This document shows, one piece after another, positions 11,889 through 24,566 of a stretch of 64,000 nt of DNA. This DNA comes from Vespa crabro (Eukaryota > Arthropoda > Insecta > Hymenoptera > Vespidae). The first letter of the stretch is position 1. Every line of letters begins with the position of its first letter. A program made the translations under genes and the position numbers. The stretch lies in the NCBI RefSeq assembly GCF_910589235.1, contig NC_060973.1, forward strand, positions 4,852,501-4,916,500, read 5' to 3'. The notes beneath the pieces were generated by a model. The model was not told the origin of the DNA. It did no database searches and worked only from the letters and a program-made list of their open reading frames with translations.

Positions 11889-12014
11889 ATGTCTTTTTTT
11901 CTTTTTTCACTTTTTTACTTTCTTTCTTTTTTATTTTTTTGTTTTTATTTTTTTTTATTTATTTATTTATTTATTTTTTTTTTAATTTTTTTTATTTTTT
12001 TTTTTTTTTTTTTT
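11889..12014. repeat. T-rich tract (about 125 bases)
   Basis: The tract is almost all T with scattered C, A and G, including TTTA repeats at about 11956-11973. On the minus strand it is A-rich and might be the tail of an old retroposed transcript, but I see no clear body or target duplication. Confidence 0.7.
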
Positions 12015-12698
12015 AATTCTTTTTTTTTGTTCAAGTGATAGATGCACGGAAATTTCAATTCCCTTCACTTCTCAATATTTTTTATAACATGAATGACCCC
12101 AGTATGCTTCTAGGCCCCATAAAAAAGCAAATTGGGGCACGAGAAAAATGTTTATCACATTACCTATATTTTTTACTTTGTATATTTTGACCATGAATAC
12201 AATAACATTTTAATATATGACCCAAATCATAGAGACATTATTTTCTTCAGTTCTTTTAAAAAGTATTATTTGTTTCATGGAAATGAATACACATCGATTG
12301 TTCTCTATAAATAAATTAAATAATATTATTAGGTAATAAGACATTTTTCCATTCATGATAATGAGAAAGCTAAGGAATCATTTGAAATTGTAAGGTTAGT
12401 ATGCATAATCGAGTGACAGTTGATCCATGGGTTACCTTCATGTTCTATGCTTCGTCTAAGCAAACCCATGAATCACCTATTTCTCCCAGATCTGCATATT
12501 GACCTAGAGAATGGCCGCATTTCATCTCAGAATTTATGAATTTTAATTTATTATTTCTACAATTTTCTTATGATCATAAACCAAATACAAAGTATTTGAT
12601 AATTGTGTATCAGAATGAAAGGGGTCTCCCTCAATCACACGAAAGTAAAAAGTTCATATGTACTGGAATCTTCCATTCCTTCGTTACTTTGACAAAAG

Positions 12699-12807
12699 TG
12701 TGTGTATGTATGTACGTATGTATGTATGGATGTATATATATATATATAGATATATAGATATATATATATATATACATCCATACATACATACGTACATACA
12801 TACACAC

Positions 12808-12808
<1 letters not shown>
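12699..12808. repeat. Perfect palindrome, two 50-base arms
   Basis: Arms 12699-12748 and 12759-12808 are exact reverse complements around a 10-base centre. Each arm has GTAT/TGTA units, a CGTA and a GGATG (CATCC on the other side) before a TA tract. The sequence can form a cruciform or a long RNA hairpin. Because the arms contain non-repeat landmarks at matching places, this is more than a simple TA run. Confidence 0.9.
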
Positions 12809-12841
<33 letters not shown>

Positions 12842-13559
12842 TTATTTATTTCTCTTGTGAATAAAAAAAATTGGGAGAAAAAAAAAGAAAAATAGCACAA
12901 AAAGAAACAAAAAAAAAAAAAAGAAAGCATTAAATTTAAGGATTGACTATAAATAATATCTTATCATACCTTTTTATCGCATAAAAAGGATAATATTATC
13001 ATACCTCTAAACACACGAAGAACACTTGCTATACAAATAATTAATATCCAAACAAAAAATATTTTCATGAATTATTTGATGCACTAAAACGAACATCAAA
13101 AAAACTAACTAAATAAAATAAAATGTACACTTTTTAGTATGTTAACATAAAGTCAATCCAAAAATTTAATGACTATCAATATTTCTAAATATTTTTTATA
13201 GAATTATGTAGCAAGAATACAAGGTTGCAAGATAAGTATCATATGAACCTTCTTAATTATTTTTGGCTACATATCTGGAGTATGACCATTTTAGTTACAC
13301 GGAGTAAATATTCGATAATTGGATGATGATCGTGGTTCTATCAATCAAATTCATATGATATATTAGAATTTGTTGTTAGAACCAGAATCTTGATCAAGCA
13401 CCAATAAATATTATTAAATTCATTGTACTGAATGTTGAAACTTGAAGACAAATCTATCGTATGAATGTTTCATGTCCTGACAGTATTTATTTATTTGAAT
13501 TGAACATTTTCGAAAATTAAAAATATCGAAGAATGTTCATGATCTTTTATACAATATCC

Positions 13560-13593
13560 CTAATATATATACATATGTATATATATATATATG

Positions 13594-13629
<36 letters not shown>

Positions 13630-13632
13630 TGG
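13560..13632. repeat. Compound (TA)n/(CA)n microsatellite
   Basis: Alternating TA with a short ACACACACA block at about 13593-13602. No gene overlaps it. Confidence 0.85.
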
Positions 13633-14424
13633 ATATATATAATCTGAGGAGATTCACAAATAATATGGTCGTCATATAAATGTTGCAATATATCTTCGAT
13701 CGAAAAAATACAGCAACGGTAAAATTGATCAGATCTATTAGCTTATTCTTCTTTACGCGACAAAAACATTCTTCCTTACGCGATTTCTATTTAGTAAATA
13801 ATTTATTGGTGCTTGAACATATCTTTATGCATATAAGGCACTGTAAAAGATATAAACTGTATTCTCTTACGGAAAACGCTAGAACAACTGTATGGCAATT
13901 GTTGATGTTTCCTAGGAGCAAGACGTGAATATCTGATATCTATAAAAATAATATATGACATTTATATCATACAATTATGATCGCGATTGTTGGAATCAAA
14001 AATTTTCGAGACAAATCATTTTGTTTTATGAACGAAATACTTGTTAAATTTATTCTAACGGAAAAAAAAGAAAAAAAGAAAAACAAGTTAGGAGAAAATT
14101 GATAAACAACCGATTACGAGATACTATTACATTTACAAGTTTATCAAACACAATGATTATATAAATAAACGATAATTAGTTGACAAATATGATCGTTATT
14201 ATTTTGACACTACGTTTTGCGTAAATTTGTCATGCTCATACGCGTATTCGTTCAAGAATGAAATATAATATGACAGATAGTATAAACTTCTTTTTTTTTT
14301 ACAATGTATCGTCTCGTTGATTAATTTCACGCGTTAAAATGTTACAACATCAGTTTTCTTTTACAGTGCCTCAAGGCAATATAAATTATCAATCCTACAT
14401 ATTTAATCTTTTAATTTCAGATAA

Positions 14425-17400
14425 TTATTTATCGATATTTCCATCTATAATATTATTTTTGACCTGAATGCTAATGTGTATTCCATCTCCAGACGCACCT
14501 TTGTCCTTTTTAGGTTGTGAGTTAGAAGCAGCATTATCAAGCCCTAACTTACTTAACGTGCGTAAAGCTGTTAGTGCTGCTTGATTACGACTTGCGTTCG
14601 CTGTTGGGCCATTACCATGGCATACTTGCGGTGGATCTGTGCTCAGTGTTACAAGCGATAGATATTCCTTGTGTATTGATGCACCCTGCAATAAGATATT
14701 CAATATTATGCGATATTGTTATTTGAGATTTTACGATAAGCACAATAGAATTTTCATACTTGTTTCGTTACCTTAGGGAAGTCACTAAATTCAACATTGA
14801 AATTAAATAATTGCGCTAAATATTTTAACTGATCTTTCGGAGATACTCCGGAATTTTGTTGTTGCCCACGTAATTCCTCAGCGATCACTTGAACGCTAGG
14901 TCCATTTCCAACTTTAGATTCTTGACCGCCATCCACCAATAGCAAGCCAGGTACCAGTTGACGTCCGATAGTACCTTAATGAATACAAAGAAAAAAATAT
15001 CTTTTATATACATCACAAAAGATATCAAATATTCTATTAATTTCAAAAAGAAAATTAATAGAATACAATCGATTGTAACTATATAAAAAGACATGACAAA
15101 ATCGACAAAGTTTAAACGATATTATTTTCAAAAAGATACAAATCTTTTTTACCTCCTACAGGATGACTCTGAGTTTCATTCACTTGATCATCTTCGAGAA
15201 AAGTGACTTTTCTTGGTTTGGTCTCGGTATTTTCGGATTCTCCAGTTTTTATAGATGGCTTTGTTGGTTGTGGCTGTGGTTTGCTATATCCTAATTTTGC
15301 CAAAAGAGCCTCGGCTGCAGCTCTTTTGGCTAATTTCTTATTCGGACCATAACCGCAAGCAGAGTGTTGTCCCGTCGTTACTTCTATTATAAATTCTCTA
15401 CGACGCGGTGCGCCCTTTTCCTCTATAAGATTATAAACAGGTTCTCTTTCACGTTTTGCCTGTTGAATTTGAACAAGCCGTGAAACTGGATTAAGTTCAT
15501 CTACAGCATCAGATTCGGCACGTGGATCTTGATAAACCTTTATCAAATTTCTTGATTTTTTCTTCGTCGCGGGAGGCTTACGTTTCACATTTGAAAACCG
15601 ATTTTGAACATTAACGAGTAACGGTGGAAGACGTTTTAATTCTTCTAACATTAATTCTGCTGCACGTTTTTTTGAAACCTAAATAAAATAATTTTTATCA
15701 TTTATTTTTATAAAACAGTTTAACGCGTTGTACGTCATATACATACTTTTTTTGAAGATCCTTCCCCGACAGTAGACTTATCCCCTACGGTACACTTTGT
15801 CACGAATACACGAATATGAGGTTTACCACTTTCGGATACAACTTCGAAACTAACAGGCAGGCCACGTTTTAATGCTGTCTCATGGACTAACGATACTGGA
15901 CTTTTCAAATCGGCATTTGGATCATCGATTCCAGTTAATATTCCATTTCCATTTGTACAATTACTCGATACCTCTTCCGGCAAAGGTAACTGACGTAATT
16001 GTTCTAATGCTCTTTTTGCCGCGTCATGTCGTGCTAATTGCCCTGTCACACCTCGGCCAGTGAACTCTCGTTCGCCAACCTACAAATTTCGTATAGGCTT
16101 TACATATTTCATATACTTGACACATATATGATATGAAAAGAAAAAAGTAAGAGAGGAAATAAAAATTATAATCCCTTGTCATAAAGTTCATAAAAATATC
16201 GCAACTATTTTCACTATGTATGTATACCTTTAAAGTAACAATATACATTGCTGGGGCTTCAGTGTGGTACCCATGATTAGGGGGCAAACTGGAATGTAGT
16301 ATACGCGGATAGTTGGTGAAACCATATGTAACTACCGGTTGTAGACCTGTTGGAGGAGCTTGTCTAAAGGTGTAGACTGTAGGTTCTCCTCTTTTCATCG
16401 CCAACGCATTTAATTCTACCGTTGCTGGTACGTTTCCTTTAAACGAAGATAAAACAGACGATAAGTTGAAATATATATATATATATACATATATACATAT
16501 ATACATATATACATATATACATATGTATATAAAGAGAAAACGCGTAATAAAAAAAATTGACAATAAAATATAATTAGAAAACTTTTATGATCTCTAGAGA
16601 ATATACAAATATACGACTACCTGAACCAGGTGGACATTTCCCCGAATAACCGATTCTCATTGCTTTTGTAGGTTTTGGTGGAGGCTGTCTATACCAAGTC
16701 TTTCTTAAAGCTTCGGCGGCTGCACTGTGCTGAGCCTTCTTTATGCTAGGTCCATCCGCTACGTATTCTTCCTCTCCAAGTTTTAACGTTACAGTGAATC
16801 TCTTTTTGTGCGCCGGTCCTTCTTCATTGGTCAATCTGTATTGATGTTGAATTTTATTAAAACGTGCTAACTCATTTAGCAAGCACATTGGTGTTTTTTC
16901 TTTCATGTTTGCCAAAGCTGGATTGTTCACATTGGCGTGACTTTGCTGCGATGGACTATGATCCCTGGTTTCTCCGTTACCCTTGTTCGTAGATGGTTTA
17001 GCTTGTTCCATAATTTGTTGTTGCTGCTGCTGCTGCTGCTGCTGTTGTTGTTGTTGTTGTTGTTGCTGTTGATGCTGCTGCTGATGTTGTTGGTGTTGTT
17101 GCTGCTGTTGCTGTTGAACATGTTGCTGAACTTGATTCTGTTGATTATTCTGTTGTTGCTGAAATTGCGTCGGTTGAATGTTTGGGTTTTGAAGGGTCAC
17201 GGAGACTGTGTTTGTCTGATCCTTTAAACTAACACTGACCATAGTACCTGGATAAAAGACTAAATATTACAAACAATGATTATCTCATTGAAACAAGAAG
17301 TTCTGATGGTTTATTATACTATATTATGCAATAGCATGTTTCACGTATAGAGGAGTAAATTTCATATAAAGAAGGTAAATAAATGAAAAAGGACACCTTT

Positions 17401-17873
17401 AAAACCTACATTAAGTTATTATTCAAAGCTTACCGTTGGAATTATGTGCATTCATACTCATCAACATTGGTTGTCTTGGATTTCCATGTGGTGGTCCATG
17501 GTGTTGCATGTGATGTAAATGTTGTTGATGGGGGGGCATGGGCAGTATTTGTTGATGTGGATTCCGATGCGGTATTGGATGCTGCGGCTGATGTAAAGGG
17601 GCCATACTTGCCTGCTGCATAGGGCGCATTGGTCCTCCCATTCTTTTAAAAATAATATAATTATAAAAATCCAGGAAAATGTAAGGAAATAATGAACAAC
17701 ATTTGGAACTTATTTTATTTCAAAAAATAATAATAAATCATATATAATATAAATTATAATACTCATATAGTTTTTAAATAGAACAAAACAAAACTTATAT
17801 CTATTCACTGTAATACCAACCTATTATGATCTCTAAGTTGATTTTGCATTGAATGGTGTTGATGGCGTAACAT
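14425..17873 (-). CDS. stau: Staufen, double-stranded RNA-binding protein
   Basis: Eight coding exons: 17821-17873, 17434-17642, 16621-17247, 16228-16436, 15747-16079, 15153-15678, 14772-14974 and 14425-14685 (2421 nt, 806 aa). The N-terminus is His/Gln/Pro-rich with a long polyglutamine tract (about 16996-17160). dsRBD1 begins KTPMCLLNELARFNKIQHQY; dsRBD2 begins NVPATVELNALAMKRGEPTV and is split by a Pro-rich insertion before EFTGRGVTGQLARHDAAKRA; dsRBD3 contains SPVSLVHETALKRGLPVSFE; dsRBD4 contains NPVSRLVQIQQAKREREPVY; and the divergent dsRBD5 contains QLKYLAQLFNFNVEFSDFPK. Staufen binds structured mRNAs (oskar, bicoid, prospero in flies) and moves or anchors them; the split dsRBD2 and dsRBD5 are the parts tied to localisation and translation or Miranda binding in Drosophila. 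The start is the ATG just after an acceptor TTTTTATAG, so the 5' UTR is spliced. Confidence 0.96.
16996..17160 (-). repeat. stau: Polyglutamine-coding CAG/CAA repeat in staufen exon 3
   Basis: The sense strand is a mixture of CAG and CAA with a few CAT and CAC codons, giving long Gln runs broken by His. The longest uninterrupted Gln run is near 17000-17060. The same DNA read antisense gives a poly-Leu frame, which is not a gene. Length may vary between individuals. Confidence 0.9.
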
Positions 17874-20800
17874 CTTGTAAAAATCTATAAAAAAAAAAAA
17901 AGAAAAAAGAAAAAAAAGAAAAAAAAAAGAAAAAAAAATAAAAAGAAAAAATATCAAATTATTGCTTTGCCAAATAGGAGTCAAAATAGGATGACACATT
18001 AAAGGATGAAGGAACTTGACATAAAAAGAATTTCGAGTAATACACGAAACATTTGAGTAATTAATAAAAATAAAAATTAAACATACTGTATTTGAATGTC
18101 AAGGTAAATAAAGTTTAAACAGTGAAATAAAATAATAGAAATGATATGTTCTTTTTCGAGTCATTTTTAAACCATTAACCGGTATCTCCCTCATTCAACG
18201 TGATTTTTCTTAAGTAAGCACCCACAATCGTATAATATAATGGACACGAAAATGATGCTCATAAATCATTCCCATTATTACAATGACGCTAATCGTTTTA
18301 AACGTAATTTAATCTATAAATAAGTCAGTCGATAGACATTGGGCTTGGCCCGGTTTTAACGAACACGGAAGTATACGATACGAAATTTCTTACCAAATAT
18401 TTATTCTATTTCACGAAAATGATTTCGCTTGGATTAACAATGAAATATAGGTCGAAACAGACCGTGTTACTTTAGCGAACACTCCCAGGCCCTTTGCACA
18501 GCTATTGGCAAACAACAAAGAAAAGTAGTCTGTAGACTAAAATGCGGCCATTTTGATGTGAGACTGTCGACCAACGTTTCCTGACCCTTCATGACTAGAG
18601 ACCGCCCCGCTTTACTGATTTTTACAATATCGATACTCTCGTTCTCGTTCTTGTTCTCTAGAGTCGAACGAGAATTGGAACAAAACGAGATATTTATGAA
18701 GAAATAACCAATCACGCGCAAGATATATTCGGCAAAATGGCGTCTTTTCCTAGATTCTAACCTATCACGATACAGTATAGAAAATTTCATTTATTCGCGC
18801 TAATAAATCGTCTGATAATTACAATTAACATATTCTAATAAAAGTTAACATTGTTATTACAAAAAAATATTTCCAATCGATAAGTAATTTCTTCTTTTTT
18901 CGTCTTAAGTAAATAAAAAAAGAAAAAAGGAAAAAAAAAGGAAGAATTTTATAAAATGCAATTTATCGATTCAAGTTCCCTTATCATTCCAAATAAATTT
19001 GAAGTTATATATATAACGTTTCATTTAAATCCTCGTATTATCGATACTTCTATTTACATTGTTATCTATCGCAAAGACTGTGTATCATAATAATTTTTTC
19101 GTTACATCAAAGTAAATATCTGTACGATCAAAATAAAAAGAAAATCGCAGAGTTTAAAATTTTCTAAATTATTTAAGTAATTATTTCAATGATACCCATT
19201 TAGTGATATATCATAGAAATTTAGTTGACATTTTAAAAACTAATATATTTATGCTTTTTTAATCATCATTCTTTCTATCGTGCCATTTAGAATTATTATT
19301 ATGGTAAGAACAAATGCATTCTTCGAATTTCTTTCTGTATTGTTCTTTTTTTTTTATATTCTATTTTATAAACTTCAATGTATATTCAAAGTTTCTTTCG
19401 AAAATAATATGAAATAGTACAAAAAGAAACATTGAAAAAGGTCATACTTCATGTGTGTGTCCATATACATATATATACTTGTATATATGTATATATGTAT
19501 ATATATGTTATATGTGTTTGTATATATATTGCGTGTAATTGTTTGTACGTAGAAGAGGAAATCGATATAATCAAAATCAAGCTTTACGTTCTTCTGTTTA
19601 TTCTTTTTTTAAGCTTGTGTTCACCATTTTTTCTAAAATATAAACGTAAAAATGGAACGATCATTTCATATTTATCTTATGTATGTATATCTATATACAT
19701 ATGCAATTATGTTACATCATACTATAAAACATACAATCTTTTAAATGTCATAAAAAAAAAAGAAAGAAAAAACAATAACAAGCTTTCAATACATAGACAG
19801 ACTTTTTTAAAAACTTAATTGGAAAAAAATATATATATGAATGAAATCAATCTGGATGCAATGTAATAGGCACGTCAGTGCATTGAATGCAATAATATGA
19901 CAGTAATATTAATTCTGCCAAAAAGTAATATACTTTTTAATATTGCATTCAATTCTCATTATGTTGCTTGAAGCGTAAACGCTTTGTTATTCCAAGTTTA
20001 ATGAATACAATGTTCATATTTTGTTTAAAGTTTTTTCGCGGTATTGTGTCCCTGTTTTACATTGTTATCGACATAAAAATTAGTGTAGTACATTGTATAA
20101 AAAACATTTCTTTCCAATACAGAAGAAAAAATAAAGTATAGGATTGTTTGTTAATTTAAGGAAGGGATATTATTTATGCAAAATATTTATGTATGGTCTA
20201 GGAGATTAAAAAATTGTTTAGAAATATAGTTCAGTTACATCAAATCCTAATCTATCTAAATTTTCAATTTTTAAACAAAATATGATTACCTGATTCATTT
20301 TAAAAATGCTTAATCAAAAATAGTTCATAACTTTGGCAAAAAATGTTTGTAAAACATAAAATCAATTATGTAATCTACAAATATTTTCTATAGTTATTCA
20401 ATTAACATATATCTTACAAAATCGCACTTTGTGTTTTATACATTTAATTTTAATACTAAATTGAATATTTTAATACTAAATTCATTTAGTTTGGAGCCAA
20501 TAAGCGTTTAGCATCATTGTCTTTTAGACTCAGCTAGGCTCCATTATTTACAACTAATCCGTGGAATATTTAAATTTCTCAATCGTTCAATAAATAAAAG
20601 TTATTCTATGTAGTTTATAGCTAAATGATTTACAAGTATCAAATCTATGTACATATATCACATAGGACCCCCAAACCAATTCTCAGATTGATTATCTTAC
20701 TTGAAGTTAAACTTTTTATAAAAGGAAAAGTCGCTAAACGTCGATGATATGTCATGTTTTATTTACTTTTTTTTTTATTTTATTCCATAAAAATTCTATT

Positions 20801-22889
20801 GTTTTTTCGTCCATTTTTGAAAAATTTCAAAAATTTTTGGGAAAAGATTAATCGTTTAGATTTAAGTTAATATAAAATAAGATAATCATTCTGACAATGA
20901 TTTTTCTTTCAATTAACTTACATAATATTTGGTCAAATTTCTATTATTTTATGTAAACTGTGTGTGATTGTGCTATTTTTAATAATTTTCACAAACAATT
21001 CACATGAGTAAATTTTCTCTAATCGCATTAAAATGGAAACTATTAATAGAGTAATAAAATCAATAATAATTTAATTACATCATAAATAAGCTCGGACATT
21101 TAACGTTTGTCATTAGTTTACTAAATTTGGTAATCATTAAAGTTTTACATGTATATTTACATCTTGCACATAAAGATAATGTAAAAATTTGTACAGTATT
21201 AATATATTGTACATATTCAGTTTTTTTACTTACAAAATTTCTCTTATATGAAAGTCAAAACGTCATGATAACATTATTTAATTTTTTTTAAATATTAATA
21301 AACATTACACAATTTAAAAAGGATTTTCTATTTTACTTATGATCTTTCATTCGAATGCTTTTGCATTAATAGCAGTTCTATGAAAATGCTTCAATGCAAA
21401 GCCAATCGAATATAAATACATTCTTACTTCAATCTTTAATAACGTCAGGCACTGTCAACCCTTTATGGAAAATGTTATAATACATTCCATTTTATAAATC
21501 ATCTTTTGCTAGATGTAAAACTTATTCTTACAACAGTTTTTACGATAGCTACTCTGTCATATACATCGATGGTTTATACATATAATAAATTTAGGTGAAA
21601 TAGTTCATTCCAACAAAACATTTTTCTACTTTCCATGATATTTTTAATTTAGCAAATTACATGATAAAATATGTATTAATCTTTGAATACAAAATATACA
21701 CCTATGAAATCTCTGTTTGTAACAGAAGATATGTATTAAAGAGGAGAAAAAGCATAATAAACAAGAATAATATCAAATTTTCTCTTTATAAATTTACAGA
21801 AATTAGATCTCACTTCAACTTCATAACATGAATAATTTATATAACAAAATCTAACACAGTTCTTAAAACTGTGTCATGTTGGAGTTTCTTATGATATAGA
21901 ATTCTTAATTATGATTTTACTTGAAAAATTATAGATTCAAACATATGAATCGTAATCAGATAATAAATATAACTTTTAGTTATATGGTTCTTTTCTGAAT
22001 TTGATATGGGCTCTAAGGACTGTACAGCTGGTAGAATACCATTATTTGTTTGATTTATGTCATATTTACAATTCTCACAGCAGATAAAAAAGATTTTACT
22101 AGATTATTAAGTCAGATCACATTTCAAATATTGTACAAATAAGTATTTGTATAATATAATTGATCTTTAGATACTATTATACACCTCAAATTGTCTTGTA
22201 TGCCTGCATCCAAGACTATAAATTGAAAGAAAGTTCATTTTTGAGAGGTGTAGACTGCATTGAGAATTGTAAATTGGAGTATAAAATATAATTAATATGC
22301 CTATTTAAACGAATTGTGTTCGCGTAATTGATAATGTTACTGTACATTGAATTTTTTTATCCGATAATCTATTAAAAGCAAATCATTTAATGTGCATTAT
22401 GTTTTTTTTTCAAATCGATCAGATTTGTCCGATAAGAAATCTTAATGTCTTATTTATAAATTGCGTATATTTCTGTTCGTAATGTTGAAAAATCTGCAAA
22501 TTCCAACTTTAGGAAGAATTTATTGTCATAATATAAGTTTTTAAGTATATACAGATAACAACAAAAAAACAAATTTTCTACCAACTGAACACTCATAAAA
22601 TAAAAATATTAATTAAACGATATAAAAGAGTGGTATCTTCTTGGTTAACACCTAAAGTGCATTTATCAATAGAAATTGCTGCTACTATTCAAGCATTTTG
22701 CAATATTTATTTTTGAATATTACTATTCTTCTTCTTCTTTTCTTTTCTTTTCTTTTTTTTGTTTCTTTTTTAAAGTTAAAAGTATGCACAGCATGTGCTT
22801 TATACTCTATTGACTTTTTTTTATAAGTCATTTCAAAAAGAGCTTCATGCCTTCTTTAAAACAATCCTTTTTTACAAGACGATTAATGC
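17874..22889. other. staufen 5' region and probable INTS6 3' UTR; no gene
   Basis: About 5 kb without a convincing coding exon. 18350-18800 is GC-richer and is the likely promoter and 5' UTR exon of staufen; a minus-strand 107-codon open frame there (18467-18790) has no recognised domain. From about 18.8 to 22.9 kb the DNA is very AT-rich with many short homopolymers and could be a long 3' UTR of INTS6, which is read toward it. A small tandem duplication (GAATATTTTAATACTAAATT-type unit) sits near 20446-20485. Confidence 0.5.
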
Positions 22890-24488
22890 CTAGCTTATTT
22901 TTGTGGCACCATTGTGATTCACCTTGTGATTCACTGTCCAAACGTCTTCTTGTATAGTCTTAAGATATTCTTCTAATAATGTTGCTAAATTACGTCTTTT
23001 AAAGCGTAATGATTCTTTAACAATGTCTTTCACAAATGCAAGTCGAATATCCAATGTTCCTTGAATTTGGTGCAGATGCGAAAATAATGTTGCGTGATCT
23101 GAAATAAAAGGATAGATTAAATATATGCAAACACACACACACACAATTATAATATTGAATTAAGAAGTAACGACCCCAATCTTATTACACATCGCGTTCT
23201 CACACACACGTGCACGCGCACACACACACAAAATAAAAATGAACTTACTTGTTCCCCGTCTTCGTACTTCTTTATAAACAAGTTCTCTGACCGATAAATT
23301 GTGTCTTCTTATATCCTCTAATTCTTTTTTCGTAAAGACCTTTTCTTTTTCTATCTTCGGTTCTCGTTTCTCTTCAACGTGATTCGTCAACCTTTCTTCA
23401 ACTGCACTTTCAATTTTTACACTATTTTCGCTGCTATCATTAGAAGGCAGTCTATTACTTTCCACATTAACAAGATCTATCCTTTCACTTTTAACTTCAC
23501 TTTTCAAGCTGTCAACATTATTAACTACAATTGGTGTTAAAGTAGGTGGACTATCCATATGATTATTAATATGTTCGGCTGAAATAGCCTCAAAAATAGG
23601 TATTGTTGGCATTTCCGCAAGTCCGTTCACTAATTTTTCTTGTGAACTTGCACATGGTGTATTTGTTACATGACTTGCATTCATTAAGTTTGGTGAAGTA
23701 TTTAGTTCAAGATTCGAGAGCACTTGATTTTTGGTTTCATCCATCCAAGGTATTGGAGAACTTGGAGGTGTATTAGCAGGAGAATATGTAGGTCTTCGTA
23801 CAATTACATCTTTCGGAATAGGACCTGGTTTTCTTTTATTTGGAGGTGGTCTTGGAACGGGTGTCCCTCCTCCATCGGCTGGTGGTAACGAACGCTTTAT
23901 ACCACCTTTTGATGTAGAAGATGTTGCTCCAACCATATCGATATCTGCTTCATCTACCATCATCCGTTTGTCTATTTTAAAAGGATTACCTACACATCCA
24001 AAATATAAATATTAATATTATTTAAAAGTGATTAATTAAATAATCTAAATAATAAAATAAATATTTTAAGAGGTTTCTGAAATTATTTACCAAACATATG
24101 TTGTCTAACAGGTACGCTTTCAATCTCTCTTAAAGGTGGTGTCATCCTTTTTAAATATTCCTGATAATTTCCCATCTGTGCTAAAGGCATCGAATGAACA
24201 TAGTCATCATCCAATAATTTTGTGTGTAATAATCCAGGTTGCAAAAAATTTGCACGCATTCTCACAACTTGATCCAAAAGTGATTTTCTTGGGACATCAA
24301 AAGCATTACGATAGCTCTGTGCACCACGCTGTTGTTGTTGATTTTTTACTAAACCAACTACAAATCCACCAAATTCATTTAATTGATCTCTAAGTCCTGT
24401 GAATTTGTCTTGTAATAAAGGATGTGATACCTGCAAAAAATATCTTATTTCAATTTATCTTTTTTATTGATATCTAACAGAATCCATA

Positions 24489-24566
<78 letters not shown>

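Larger units (their letters stand above)
9575..14424. other. Intergenic / probable long staufen 3' UTR; repeats, no gene
   Basis: This is 4.8 kb between the staufen stop (14425, minus) and the NDUFAB1 start. The proximal part probably holds the staufen 3' UTR. There are (TA)n runs at about 10432-10526 and 13560-13632, a T-rich tract at about 11889-12014, a 110-base palindrome at 12699-12808 and a small hairpin at 12421-12475. Open frames here are short or repeat-derived. The sequence just upstream of 9574 is the NDUFAB1 promoter region. Confidence 0.55.

Noticed and set aside
11549..11910. Open frames near 11.6-11.9 kb on both strands
   Set aside because: AT-rich, Phe/Lys/Asn-rich frames overlapping each other next to a T-rich tract. 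No sign of selection on codons.
16937..17227. Plus-strand poly-Leu open frame
   Set aside because: Antisense of the staufen polyglutamine repeat.
18467..18790. 107-codon minus-strand frame upstream of staufen
   Set aside because: No motif. It probably covers the staufen 5' UTR and promoter.
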